From Heligmosomoides polygyrus polygyrus (Eukaryota > Nematoda > Chromadorea > Rhabditida > Heligmosomidae), in NCBI GenBank assembly GCA_947396885.1, contig OX377202.1, forward strand, positions 86,346,408 to 86,410,407: a DNA stretch of 64,000 bases, in the 5' to 3' direction. Below, piece by piece: positions 52,855 to 63,710 of the stretch; the first letter of the stretch is position 1, and the number at the start of each line of letters is the position of its first letter. The translations under genes and the position numbers were made by a program. Below the pieces are notes generated by a model that was not told where the DNA came from, did not search any database, and saw nothing but the letters and a program-made list of their open reading frames with translations.

Positions 52855-53630
52855 AAGTGGACACTTTTCCAAACAAATTTGATGATTCTGAAATCAAAGC
52901 GATCTTCTCTCAAATAGAAACGAGCTTCTTACAGGTTAAACTACATAAAAATGATTTTTAAAAAAATCAGAGTGTAACAAGGCAGCTCAATAAAAATACC
53001 AAACTAGGGTACCAGACTCATAGAGCTCGCCGCAATTTTTATTTGATTGATAATGTAAATGTTCTGCTTGAATGAAGCATCAAATGAGGATCTGTGTGCT
53101 TTTCACAATTGTTTTTGTTGTTATTGTTTATAGGTATGCAACTGCATGCAAATGGAAATTTCGCTATCAGACGGAATAAATCGCTTTGATTGAAGAGAAT
53201 TCTAACAAGAACGTTGAACTCTTTGCCAAAGAAGCACGAAGATAATTGTCCGTGTCGTTGAGATAAAAAGAGATGTAGTAAATAAACAAACAAATAAATA
53301 AATCGAAATGAAAAATCGACCTCTTGGGTAAACATACTTTTCTTTTAGCACTAAAACATGGCCGCCTTTTTGCTCTTTTAGATAAGTTTTAAACCACTAT
53401 TTTTTCTCAAAATTGAGAATTTAATAATATTTCGAACAAAGTTTGCCCTAACCGGACAAATTTAAAATTTCAGCGAAGGTTAAACTAAAGTTTTCCTTGA
53501 ACACAAAATTATTCTAACCTTTTTGGTGAGTCTCTCGTTTAATGAAAAAGAACCTACTCTTGATCTAGAAAGGTTCGCTATGTTTCCAAAAGTCTTCGGC
53601 TACCTCTAAAGAGCGTCCAATTTGACGTAA
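52855..53630. mobile_element. AT-rich foldback element (GGACAC family), copy 3
   Basis: The left end AAGTGGACACTTTTCC and the right end AGAGCGTCCAATTTGACG are inverted. Inner parts share CAAAGCGATCTTCTCTC-type and GGTTCGCTATGTTTCC-type sequence with the 34-36 kb copies. It contains GGCCGCCTTTTTGC near 53360. Boundaries are approximate. Confidence 0.4.
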
Positions 53631-54150
53631 AAATGATACACATATGCAGAAAAGAGGAGCTAATAAGTAAGTCTGGAAGCTCCCTTGAAGACATTCAAGA
53701 AAGAGAAAGTGGTCAGGCCAAACCCAGAAAACTCAAAAATATCAAATCCAACACACATAGCGAAAAAACTGGGTGAGGTCCTATGAAATTCCGAAATTCG
53801 TAAGGCATACGTGCCGCCGACCAGAAATAGAAACAAGTACAAGTGGGAGTAGTATAGTGAAAGGACAGCACCTGGATCATGCAAGTGTAGAGGATTTTTC
53901 AGTGTTTTTTCCATGTGTAGGGTAGGTAGGAGCATGGGGCCGTGTTGCTGCCGACGACGGAAGTATGGCCAATTTCACGGCCGCTGCTGCCGGCGCTCAG
54001 TCAGGCGCGAATAAACGCCGCTTTCCGCTGGAATTTTACTATGGAACGCAAAACAGAAACGAACGAGACATAGGATATGTGGCTGCAACGCGCTGTGGAG
54101 ACGTTTGGTCCTAAAGACTTCAGGATAAAAGATAGAGGACGGTGTTAATC

Positions 54151-54408
54151 AGTCCCTTTTGAGATGCGCCACGCATTCTACTTCTACGAGATGTTGTGGG
54201 GCGATTTGTATGGCCATACAGTGACTGTCGGTGGCCAGCCGATGAACAAGTCAGCGCTTTATCCTTTCCAGACATGTCTGGTACCAATCCACCGAACCCG
54301 GAGAGGTGGAAGGCAGTGGTTGGCCTGTTCGCGAAATCCGAACCAGAAACCTGGTATCGGGTGCATGCGACAGCAGGCACCACCTCCGACTGCGCTACAC
54401 GCGCCCAA
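54151..54408 (-). repeat. tRNA-headed SINE, full length
   Basis: From the tail GAGATGCGCCACGCATTCTA to the head CACCTCCGACTGCGCTACAC (both as read on +). It is very similar to the 7.78-kb copy, so both are probably younger members. Confidence 0.65.
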
Positions 54409-55447
54409 AGACTGTTTAGCCTAAAATAAAATGTTCCAATACCGGGTGAGTATGTATGTTTCGCAACTGCCCTCAAACCAACCTTTGTTTAGCATTACTC
54501 CCCTGAAGTGAAGAGGAGGAGTGCTAGGCAAGCGGTGGCGTAAGGCCAGAAGAAAAGGAAAAAGAAGGCCGTGAAAAGGATTTGAGAAGAAAGAAAACCT
54601 ACTAAACACAATTTTTAGACCAAGAAGATAAAAAAATTGACGTTCGGTAGTCAGCAGAATTGGGCACCCTGATAGTTTTCAAGGGCATGCACTTTCTTCC
54701 ATATAAAAGTGGAACTTATTCGTAATAAAACTAGTTTTTAAACATACCAGCTGGCTCCACCTACTTTGTATAAAGCAAGCCCTATGAGCTTGAGAGTTGT
54801 GCCCTTTGATTAATTTTTTTAAACTGATTGGTTAAACAAATGTTTAATTACCCAGGTTTGAGATACCGTCCGCATTACTGTCTGGCATGCTCCTTAAATA
54901 AACAAAAACTACATGAAAAACAAGTTTGCATCGCCACTACAATACCCTCGATAAAGATGGGAAAAAGGGAGCGGTAGGCGCGTTTTCCGCGTTCTTTCTG
55001 TTCCTTTGCTGTAGCAATCTTGGTTTTCATCCCTTTCGAAAAATTCACACACCATCGTGATCCCCTTGGCTAGATCAACCCAGCCACAAAAACATTTTTC
55101 GTAACTCCGTTTTTGACCGCTATTTTTCGAAAGCGCCAGGGGAGGGGATATTCATTAGCGAGGGACGTCTCCACTAATTACGCCCAAAGGACACCAAAGC
55201 GAGCGGATTCAGTGCCAGCACAATTGACAGTACCGTTTTATGAATACAAATTTTGCAGATCGAGAACTTTATAAAACCGCGGACATATTATTCTAACATA
55301 TATAAATAATTTATTTACTTCATTTTTCGATTTTCCTAATAAGGACTACCAAATTTTTCCTTTGTCTACCAAGCACTGCCAAAAATTGCCTTTATCTAGT
55401 CACATCAAGAGAGGGGATCCAAAATAGATCAAAATTCCTAATTGGGG

Positions 55448-55690
55448 CGCGCCATACACATTACTTCGTAGAGGATATTTGAATTTATTCTTGGTCTACG
55501 TAATGAATTACCGTTATGGATATTTTAGTGCTTTGTCCTTGCTAGAGGAAGCTAGGATACCGAGACTCTGGAGGATTGAAGGCTTAGTTTGTCTGGGCGG
55601 CGCCAAGCCCGAGAGCCTCGACTCTGTCTGCATGCGACAGCTGACGTATCCTCCGATTGTGCTACCTCTCGCACAGGAAATAGCTAATAT
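55448..55690 (-). repeat. tRNA-headed SINE, diverged, inside palindrome left arm
   Basis: The tail GCCATACACATTACTTCGTAG and the head CTGACGTATCCTCCGATTGTG are recognisable on +. The tail part is also present in the right arm at 59745-59790, so the SINE predates the inverted duplication and its head was lost from the right arm. Confidence 0.5.
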
Positions 55691-56759
55691 TGTATTATGG
55701 AACATTTATTTTTAGCTCTATCGTCTTAGGAACAAATTTCAACTTCTGAGAAATGTCCAGATTTAGCATCCTTAATCCGTTCTCGACTCCTCCACACAAT
55801 GAGCTTGCTATGTAGCAGGTAATGTAACATTTTTTAAGAAAGCAGTTACAGAGTTGTGACTTGTTCTAAACACTAAAGCATATTCACGAGTTGAAGAAAG
55901 GCCAATTTTAGCTAGAAAGAAAAAAAATACTGCTAGCCACAACTCCACTGCGCTTCACGTTCACGTCGAATTTTCTCTGCATTACATGAGCTATGGCTTC
56001 TAGGAAAACGGGCACGGTAGTGCAAGACTTCTTTCGTACTTGGTGGACATTCCAAACATCGAAGCAGGTCGGAAAAAGATATGGGAAAATTCGAGTTGAA
56101 GCAGCGACTTCTTCTATCTGACCACAAATCCACTGCGTTTCACCTTCAACAATGGATTTTCCCAACGTTTTGCGTACTGCAACATTCTTAAGAGAAAAAC
56201 CAGTATGCAGAAACTTTTTCTGCGCAAAATAGTCTTGAGTGGCTTTGAAACAAGTGAAGTAGAAAGAACCAGGTTTATTCGGATAGTGTTTTTTGGGTGT
56301 CTAAAGTCCGAGAAAATTTACGATTTTTTGACCCCATTTTGTTTTTTTTTACCTAGGTTTCCCGCGGGTAAGTTCTTAAAATGCTTAAGGCAGCAGCTCT
56401 CGCCGTTGGAAGCGCTTTCAAACAATATAATTTCATAACATTTCAAGAGATCCGACATTTTGGGCCTTTTCTGCCGAGGTCGAGTCCTGGGCCGCGTTCG
56501 GCTCGACCTGGGCTCTGCGTTCATCGCTGCGCCCGATGAAAGCCTCGCACCTGGGTGCGAGACCCAGCGGTACTGTGTCATAACGGCACAGTACCCTTCT
56601 GCGAATCATACTATCGATTCGCCTCGTGTTCGCATTTCCTTATTTTAGTGCAATCCTTTTTCATAGAAACAAACTGTTGTACTTTTCTTTGGAGAGGCAT
56701 CGAGTACAATTAGCAGTTCGCCAGATTCTCCCATTTTTCATGCGCGGTCTTATGCCAGT

Positions 56760-56885
56760 TGAAGCTACTGGATTGCGCGAACCACCTTCACCTTTCATCA
56801 AAGGTTCCTCGTCTGGACCTCCTGTGCAGACTAATGAACCCTTCCATCCTTCGGGGGTCGGTGAATTAGGGCAAGTCTGGAGATG
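56760..56885 (+). repeat. SINE fragment in the palindrome centre
   Basis: The middle part of a SINE: AAGGTTCCTCGTCTGGACC, then GAACCCTTCCATCCTTCGG and GGTCGGTGAATTAGG. The head and tail are missing. Confidence 0.5.
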
Positions 56886-57000
56886 ATGAAACACGTTTAC
56901 AGTAATAAGTTATTGCATGTATAGAAGAGATGCCCATTTCGATTCCCTCTACAAAATGATGCAGGAGCAGAATGGCGCTGGCGCTTTGCAAATGGGATTT

Positions 57001-57042
57001 ATATTATCGCCTTCCTTTGTTTATTAAGGAAGGCGATAATAT
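57001..57042. repeat. Perfect 16-bp hairpin
   Basis: ATATTATCGCCTTCCT and AGGAAGGCGATAATAT pair perfectly across a 10-nt loop (TTGTTTATTA). The stem is not followed by a T run on either strand. The origin is unknown. Confidence 0.8.
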
Positions 57043-57573
57043 GTTATGCGCATAAAGCGAAAACTTTTGAAAAGCTTCGGGAAACTGGCATCGGAGGCGC
57101 GGAAAATCATTCATTTTTCGATTGCTTCCTGAAGATGCCAATATCCACGATATGCTGAATAAACGTATGGCGCAATCTCGATCACCAACACAGCTGGAGA
57201 GCTTCGTTTTCTCGCTCTTGAAAGCAAGCTATGTATTTCGAATCGAAACTGTGTAAATTCGTAGTTTTTCGTGGACAAAACAACAGCTCTGCAAATTATC
57301 TAGGTTAATTTTATCATTCCACTGTTGTAATTCTTAATTTAAAAAATGTTGTAGAGGTGAAACCTGAGAGTGACCACCGGCTGCTACCTATTGGAAATTG
57401 CTAGAATTGTAGAGCGTGTTTTGAAACAACTGAACAAAGCAGGGTGTCATGTGAATGCTTGGCTCGGATCTAACGTGGACTCCGAGCATTACCGACTAAT
57501 TCTTCGTTCCTCAACTGTATGTGCAAATATGTAAGGCCTATATAGGGTGAAATATTAGAGACGGCGTTAATTA

Positions 57574-57832
57574 ATCTTATTGTGGGATGCACCACGCATT
57601 CTGCTCTGGGGGAATGTCGTGAAGTCGATTTGATTTCGTGCTTGGTCTATAAAATGAGTTTCGGTGGTAAGCCGAATGACAAGTCAGTGTTTTATCCTTT
57701 CCAGACAATTCTGATACCAATTCACCAACCGAAGCGATGAAAGGATTGGTTGGTCTGGGCGTGAAATACAAACCAAGAGCCTGGCAAACGCAAAAATCGG
57801 CGCCTCCTCCAACTGCGCTACCTCGCTCCAGA
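57574..57832 (-). repeat. tRNA-headed SINE, near full length
   Basis: On +: tail GATGCACCACGCATTCTGC, body GGTAAGCCGAATGACAAGTC, head CTCCTCCAACTGCGCTACC. Moderately diverged. Confidence 0.6.
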
Positions 57833-58044
57833 AGGCTGATATGGAGCTGATAATAATTGTCGTTCTGTAGGCTAAATGCGCATTACTGATATATGTATCC
57901 CATGTTCGAATTTGCCCTTCTAGCAAAAATTGACCACTGTACAACAGGCACAACACCCTCAAAAAATTTCCAGTATTGCAGCACAAAAGCGAATGGTCCA
58001 GCACGGATCGAGTCTGTCGTGTGGAACTATTCCTTTATGAAATA

Positions 58045-58777
58045 CAGGGTGCGTAAAAAGTATTGACGCAGTAAATGGCGGTTGTAGAAATAGTATTGCG
58101 CAGTAAGTTTTAAAATATTCACTCGAGAAATATGGAAAATGGTCTTGCAAACGCGATAGAAAAACTCGTAATCGACATTGGCTCCTTTATTGTGAATACA
58201 GAAGTGAAAACGACGGAAAAATTCATGAGCACGCGCCGCTAGTACTCGCTTGGATTTCGTCCCGTGCTTTTAACAGGGTAGCCTTCTGCGACTGGTCACT
58301 TCTGTTGAAAGTAACCCAGACCTCATTCTCCAAAATCGCCTAAAAAGAGCAATCCAGCGGATTCACGTTGAAGCTGTGCTCGTCTGAGAAGCTGTCCACA
58401 CCTGCGCGCGTTATCTGTTTGCCGTTACGGGACAGAGGTTGGTAATTTTGGAATTGAACGTTTTCGTGCTTTAACATATTGTAATCGTCATCTGTTATGA
58501 CAGAGCCGTGGCTGACGTTTGGTTGCTGACCTCTTTCCTCACCAACCGTTTCGAACGGCGCCAAATTCTCTTGCTAAGGAAGTATTCAGCTGTCTGGGTA
58601 ACAGACAAAAGAAGGGCCACCGTAACGGTGACGATTAGGTTTCTTCAGTTTTTTCGTGAGTGTTTTTTTTAGCACAATACAGACAACAAAAATAACACAT
58701 CAAAACTAAGAGGGGTAGAAACAGAAAGCTGGAGCTGAAACAAAAAGTAGGTGCGTCAATACTTTTTACGCACCCTG
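58045..58777. mobile_element. 733-bp Tc1/mariner-type element, decayed
   Basis: The inverted ends CAGGGTGCGTAAAAAGTATT... are 26 bp, perfect, and flanked by TA (58043-58044 and 58778-58779). A - strand frame 58340-58564 contains DSFSDEHSFNVNPLD, resembling the second-strand region of Tc1-like transposases (FSDE-x-x-F). Only this piece of coding sequence remains. The identical ends with an eroded centre suggest a deletion derivative mobilised in trans. Confidence 0.75.
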
Positions 58778-60032
58778 TAGTCATGGTGAAGTATTCACAA
58801 CAATGTAAATCGCGCTTCAATGAGTAGGCTCAGCTCTCAGAAATTTTCTGGACATTCAGCAAGGCGAGGATCACAGCCGACGATCTCTCAGCCTGACCTC
58901 CGAGCAAGTTGATAAGTCTCCCTGAGTCCCTTACTTCTCAAAACAGCTTTCGAAATGTGCATACTTCTGGCAATAGGGCGTTTACTCAAATATTCCACTT
59001 CTTATCGAATGGCAGATCCCCGGTGATCCCGGAAACCGGTTCCATCATTTCGTCCGCATTCAACTCACACCGCCAGGAACTTCAGTAGACGGATGAAAAT
59101 ACTTAACCTATGTTTAGGGAAAAGTGCTAAGTACTCTGCTGTAAAGTTGCTTTGCACGCTATTACTTCTACAGAGTTTGTTTCCTAATGTGATCGGAGAT
59201 ATGTAACGTACCTGTCACAACACGTCAAGCGTGAAAATTAAATCAGATCAATGAAATATTAAAATTATTGCACTAAAATAAGGAAACGCGAACACAAGGC
59301 GAATCGATGGTATGATTCGCTGAACGGTACTGTGCCGTTCCCCATGAATGTTGAACCGAACGCTGCCCAGGACCGACCTCGGCAGAAAAGGCACAAGATG
59401 TCGGATCTCTTGAAATGTTATGAAATTATATTGTTTGAAAGCGCTTCCAACGGCGAGACGTGCTGCCTTAAGCATTTTAGGAACTTACCTGCGGGGAGAT
59501 CTAGGTATTAAAAACAAAATGGGGTCAAAAAATCGTAGATTTTCTCGGACTTTAGACACCCAAAAAACACTATTCCAATAAACCTAGTTCTCTCTACTCC
59601 ACTTGTTTCAAAGCCACTCAAGACTATTTCGCACAGAAAAAGTTTCAGCATACTGATTTCTCTCTTCAGAATGTTGCAGTACGCAAAACGTTGGGAAATC
59701 CATTGTTGAAGGTGAAAGGCAGCGGCAATTCATTACGTAGTCCAAGAATAAATTCAAACATCCTCTACGAAGTAATATGTATGGCGCGTCCCAATTAGGA
59801 ATTTTGATCTATTTTGCATTCCCTCGCTTGATGTGACTAGATAAAGGCAATTTTTGTCAGTGTTTGGTAGATAAAGGAAAAATTTAGTAGTCCTTATTAG
59901 AAAAATCGAAAAACAAATTATATATACAGTGCGTTTCAAAAGTATGTATCCACTCTAAAACTTGCCCATATTTTGTTTCGTGTTTTTTTTTTTGCAAATC
60001 CGCTTTATCTCCACTAGATTCCTCGTGGTCGA

Positions 60033-60203
60033 AAATAGGTAACCACTCACTTTCAGAGATTTTTTTACGTTTCACACGAGAATCAGAATTTTTTGAAGAA
60101 AATTGATTGAATTTTGGCGTTTCAAAGTCAGTTTTCTTCAAAAAATTCTGATTCTCGTGTGAGACGAACAAAATCTCTGAAAGTGAGTGGTTACCTATTT
60201 TCA
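60033..60203. repeat. 170-bp palindrome inside palindrome right arm
   Basis: The arms GAAAATAGGTAACCACTCAC... and its complement pair for about 72 bp (few mismatches) around a 26-bp spacer. Just outside at 59936 lies CAGTGCGTTTCAAAAGTATG, a Tc1-type terminal sequence after TA. It is absent from the left arm, so it inserted after the 5.4-kb inverted duplication. Confidence 0.7.
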
Positions 60204-60560
60204 ACTGCGTGGAATCTAGCGGAGCTAGTTGGCACTTTCGAAAAAATACCGGTCCAAAATAGAGTTACGAAAAATGTTTTTGTGGCAATGGGTTGATCTC
60301 TCCACGGGGAATTTTTCGAAATGGATGAAAACCGAGATGGATACAGCAAAGGAACAGAAAGAACGCGGAAAACACGCCTACCGCGCGCTTTCTCCAATCG
60401 TTATGGTGGGTATTATACTTCAGGCGTACCTATATGTCATAGCATCTTCCTGGTAGTTTCTCAGCGATGTGGGAGGCGCTATGAAATGAAAAAACAGAAC
60501 AAATTGGAATTGGGAAATCAAGACAGAAAAAAGAGAAAGAAAGAAACTCAAGCACAGTTA

Positions 60561-61102
60561 GGCCTCGTGCATACTTCCCGTCGCCGCGATGGAATCGCGG
60601 CGATGAGTTTTGCAGAACGACGCGAAAGAATTTGAACTTCTCAGCGCCCGTCGCATCGCTCACCGCTCTGCAAGGAAGCGCGACGGCGATCCGTCCAGGA
60701 CCAACGGTAAACACCGCGCGCGGCGCGAAAAAGTATGCCATGCCCGCGATGGGCGCGGGAAGCCATCGCGCACCCTGACTGCAACTGTTGCGGCGGTCGC
60801 GGCGAAGTTTCCTTTTACTATTCCGCCGCACGCGGTCGAATAGTCAAAGGAAACTTCGCCGCGCCCGCCGCAACGGTGGCGGCCGGCATGCGCGATGGCT
60901 TCCCGCGCCCATCGCGGGCATGGCATACTTTTTCGCGCCGCGCGCGGTGTTTAGCGTTGCTCCTGGCCGTCGTGCTCCCTTTCAGAGCGATGAGCGATGC
61001 CACCAGCTCTGGGAGGTTCAAATTCTTTTGCGTCGCTCTGCAAAACTCATTCGCGGCGCGATCGGTGATTCCATCGCGGCGACGGGGAGTATGCACGAGG
61101 CC
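60561..61102. mobile_element. 542-bp GC-rich foldback with TTA target duplication
   Basis: The ends GGCCTCGTGCATACTTCCC and GGGAGTATGCACGAGGCC are flanked by TTA (60558-60560 and 61103-61105). The arms pair over nearly their whole length around a centre at about 60835 (TTTACTATTCCGCCGCACGC), with blocks such as GCGATGGGCGCGGGAAGCC on both sides. Open frames on both strands (for example 60735-61106) arise from the symmetry. It is a PIF/Harbinger-like foldback. Confidence 0.8.
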
Positions 61103-61149
61103 TTAAAGTAGACCGCGGTGGTTTCTACAATTGTCTATATGTATATTGA

Positions 61150-61510
61150 GAGTTTACGAGGGTTATTTGGGATCCTGATCACGGATCCGACATCCGTTTT
61201 TAAAATTTCTGCCGATTACGGTAGGCTGCGGTAGCTACGGGTGATTAAGGGTATCGAGGGCATAATCACTCGTATCGCTCAAGCTTTGTATATGGAAGCT
61301 GTTCGGGACGCTAATCAAGAATCTGACATCCGTTTTTGGTATTACGGTGGAGCACCATAGGATGCAGTAAGTGATGGTGACCTCAACAGTGTCAGTCACT
61401 CGCAGTTAGCGTAATCGGCCAAAATTTTAAAAACGGATGTCAGATTCGTGATCAGCTCCCAAAATGATCCCAAATAACCTCCATAGACGATGTTTGAGCG
61501 AAATTCCCGT
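61150..61510. repeat. Fragment of the Merlin-like foldback family
   Basis: The arm sequences GGTTATTTGGGATCCTGATC, CCGATTACGGTAGGCTGCGG and, inverted, ACGGATGTCAGATTCGTGATC match the arms of copies A and B. The terminal GGCACTATTG ends are not present, so both tips are missing. Confidence 0.6.
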
Positions 61511-62000
61511 ACCTATGTACCGTATTCTACCGCCTTGCAAGACAGTATAAAAGGCTATAGGCAGCGGAGGTAGGAAAGGTAAGAAAATATAGCAAACAAG
61601 AACAACAAATGGAAATTTAGACCATGAAAATATGGAAGACTGAGGTTTGATATTCAGCCATCGCATGCACAAACGCGGAACTGGAACGCAACCTCATCTC
61701 GGCCATCTTCGAAGGAAAAAGTGAAGAAAGGAGAAGAAAAAATTATAATAAAAGCACATACAGTACTTCAACAATTTCTTAGATGAAGTAATTTAACTTT
61801 GAGCAAGCATATGCAATTCTGGAAGGTGACAGGAGCTAAATTCGCAAGGCGGAATGCATGGCTCATCCTAGGAGTATTGCTAAGTGACGTAAGGCAGAGC
61901 CGCTCTTTAAAGGGCGGTCGCCATACTCTACCACCTCATTTCTCATATGAGCATGCCAACCTACGGCGACTTACTATTACCACATAAATTTACCCTCATC
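61511..62000. other. Stretch with no recognisable gene
   Basis: Short open frame 61799-61987 (+) has no known domain. No repeats were recognised except a TATA-like AGTATAAAAGGC at 61542. Confidence 0.35.
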
Positions 62001-62002
62001 CC

Positions 62003-63710
62003 ATAATTCTTCAGCTAACTCCAGCCGTTGTTTGTTTATTCTTCTGCAGTCTCTACCTTATAGAAGTGCTTTCGTCAATATTAGCTATGGACATTGCATG
62101 TTTTTGTCCAGAGAGTGGTGTATATCCATAAAATCCACAAAAAGCTTTCATTAAACCTCCCTAGTGTTTTTCTTAAGCCTTCACTAATCTCATTACTCTT
62201 ATTGCCCTACAGTCTGTTTTTTTTTTACAAGTCTTTTACTCATGATTAATTGCGAATCTGCTTCTTTTTCACAAAGAATGGCGGCAATTTCTAATTTTAT
62301 AGATATGAACGAGCACACGGGAACGTTAGCACAGTGCCTAATTTGCGAATTGTTGTTACTTATTTCAGTTACATTGAGCTACTCTCTTCCAGCATGTTCG
62401 TAGAGTTAGCACCACGTAGATATTGTTTTAAGGAATGAGCATCGTGATCCCTCTCTGTAATTATCTTCCTCCTGTCACTATAAGATACTGCAGATTGCTA
62501 TGTTACTGTTGTCGAATTGATCGACAAGTTGTTGTTAGTCGTTTCTCGAATTACCTTTCTCTGCTTATAAGTACTCATATATTATTCTAGCCATTGTATT
62601 TGTTGCAATACATACATGTTGAGTACTGCGCCAGATCTCTTCCGATCTCTGTCTCTGCTCAACTCAACGATCTCCGCTCAACTCTCCATTACTTCTGTAC
62701 TAATTCGTATTTTGCAGCGATTTATTGTGAAATCGAGGGTTGCCCAACAATAAGAGCAATTGGATTATCAAAGGTTCAAGAAAAACACTGTATCACCCGT
62801 ATCACCTGTCGTCCCTTGATCATCGACTTGCTCGAGCGGGCGCCAGCATCGTCTCCATTCGTCCCTCTCGCGTGCCAGAGTGCTCCAATGGATCCTCCTC
62901 GCTCGAGGGACACGAAGAGCGTCATAGCGGTCGTTCAGGGCTTTCACGAAGAAGTCTGACCAGCGCGTTGGTGGGCGTCCTGGTGTTTTCTTGACATCCC
63001 GCGGAATCCAGTCGGTGACGGCTCTCGTCCAGCGGGTGTCTGCGAAGCGCATTACGTGGCCGGCCCACTTAATTTTCGACATCGCGCCCACGCGACAGCG
63101 GCTCTTCGAACGTCGGCGAAGCTCGGAACTCCGGAGGCCTTCTCTCAGTTGCGTGAGTCGTGTCACTCCGAGCGTCGTCCTCTCGATTCCACGCTGCGCG
63201 ACGCTGATCGCGTGTTCATCCTGCTTTCGTATAGCTCTCTGAGGCGTATGTTAGGGCAGGAAGAACGGTAGAGTCGAATAGGTGGGCACGGAATCGGACG
63301 TTCCTCATCTTCTTCGCGACTTCTTCGACGCTCTTGAAAGCTCCCCAAGCCGCTCATTTCCTCCTGCTCAGCTCTGGCGCTAGGTCGTTGGCCATATTGA
63401 CTTCGCGACTCAGATAGACGTAGCTGGAGCAAAAGTTGGGTAAAAATACAAAGCGTGACCGTACGTAGATGTTCGTTCCGTTGAGCGAGAATGGGGGATC
63501 AGAAACTTGTCCGTTCTTTATGAATTCCTAAAAAAGAAGAAAACTAGGAAGGTTTAATGAAAGCTTTTTGTGGATTTCATGGATATACACCACTCTCTAG
63601 ACAAAAAATGTGCAGTACCCATAGCTGATATTGACGAAAGCACTTCTATAAGGTAGAGACTGTAGAGGAATAAACAAATAACGGCTGGAGTTAGCTGAAG
63701 AATTATTGCA
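62003..63710. mobile_element. 1.7-kb inverted-repeat element around a retrotransposon tail
   Basis: The arms 62003-62168 and 63542-63710 are inverted copies, about 90 percent alike (ATTCTTCAGCTAACTCCAGC; CTCTACCTTATAGAAGTGC; ATCCACAAAAAGCTTTCATT). The interior contains a Cys-poor AT-rich part and, at 62790-63440, an antisense reverse-transcriptase tail. No target duplication is clear. Confidence 0.65.
62790..63440 (-). pseudogene. 3' end of a third non-LTR reverse transcriptase family
   Basis: The - strand carries the post-palm region in shifting frames. A stretch near 63430-63220 reads like AWGAFKSVEEVAKKMRN and LFDSTVLPALTYASE. After frameshifts, 63166-62768 reads GAMSKIKWAGHVMRFADTR, TPGRPPTRWSDFFVKAL, then ARERDEWRRCW. 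This is the typical C-terminal tail of an endonuclease/reverse-transcriptase protein, distinct from the two RTE copies at 14.2 and 39.7 kb. Catalytic blocks are absent. Confidence 0.8.

Larger units (their letters stand above)
54960..60396. repeat. 5.4-kb palindrome (large inverted repeat)
   Basis: The left arm 54960-56652 and right arm 59266-60396 are inverted copies in collinear order. Landmarks are GCGGTAGGCGCGTTTTCCGC/ACACGCCTACCGCG, AACATTTTTCGTAACTC, TTTCCTAATAAGGACTA, TAGTCTTGAGTGGCTTTG, GAAGCGCTTTCAAACAATAT and GCACTAAAATAAGGAAA. The left arm has about 625 bp (55512-56138, with a SINE) that the right lacks. The right has an extra palindrome at 59935-60230. The 2.6-kb centre includes a Tc1-like element and a SINE. 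No transposase was found for the whole. Confidence 0.75.

Noticed and set aside
60735..61111. Overlapping 90-130 codon frames on both strands
   Set aside because: They arise from the near-perfect symmetry and high GC of the TTA-flanked foldback. Codon content is not protein-like.
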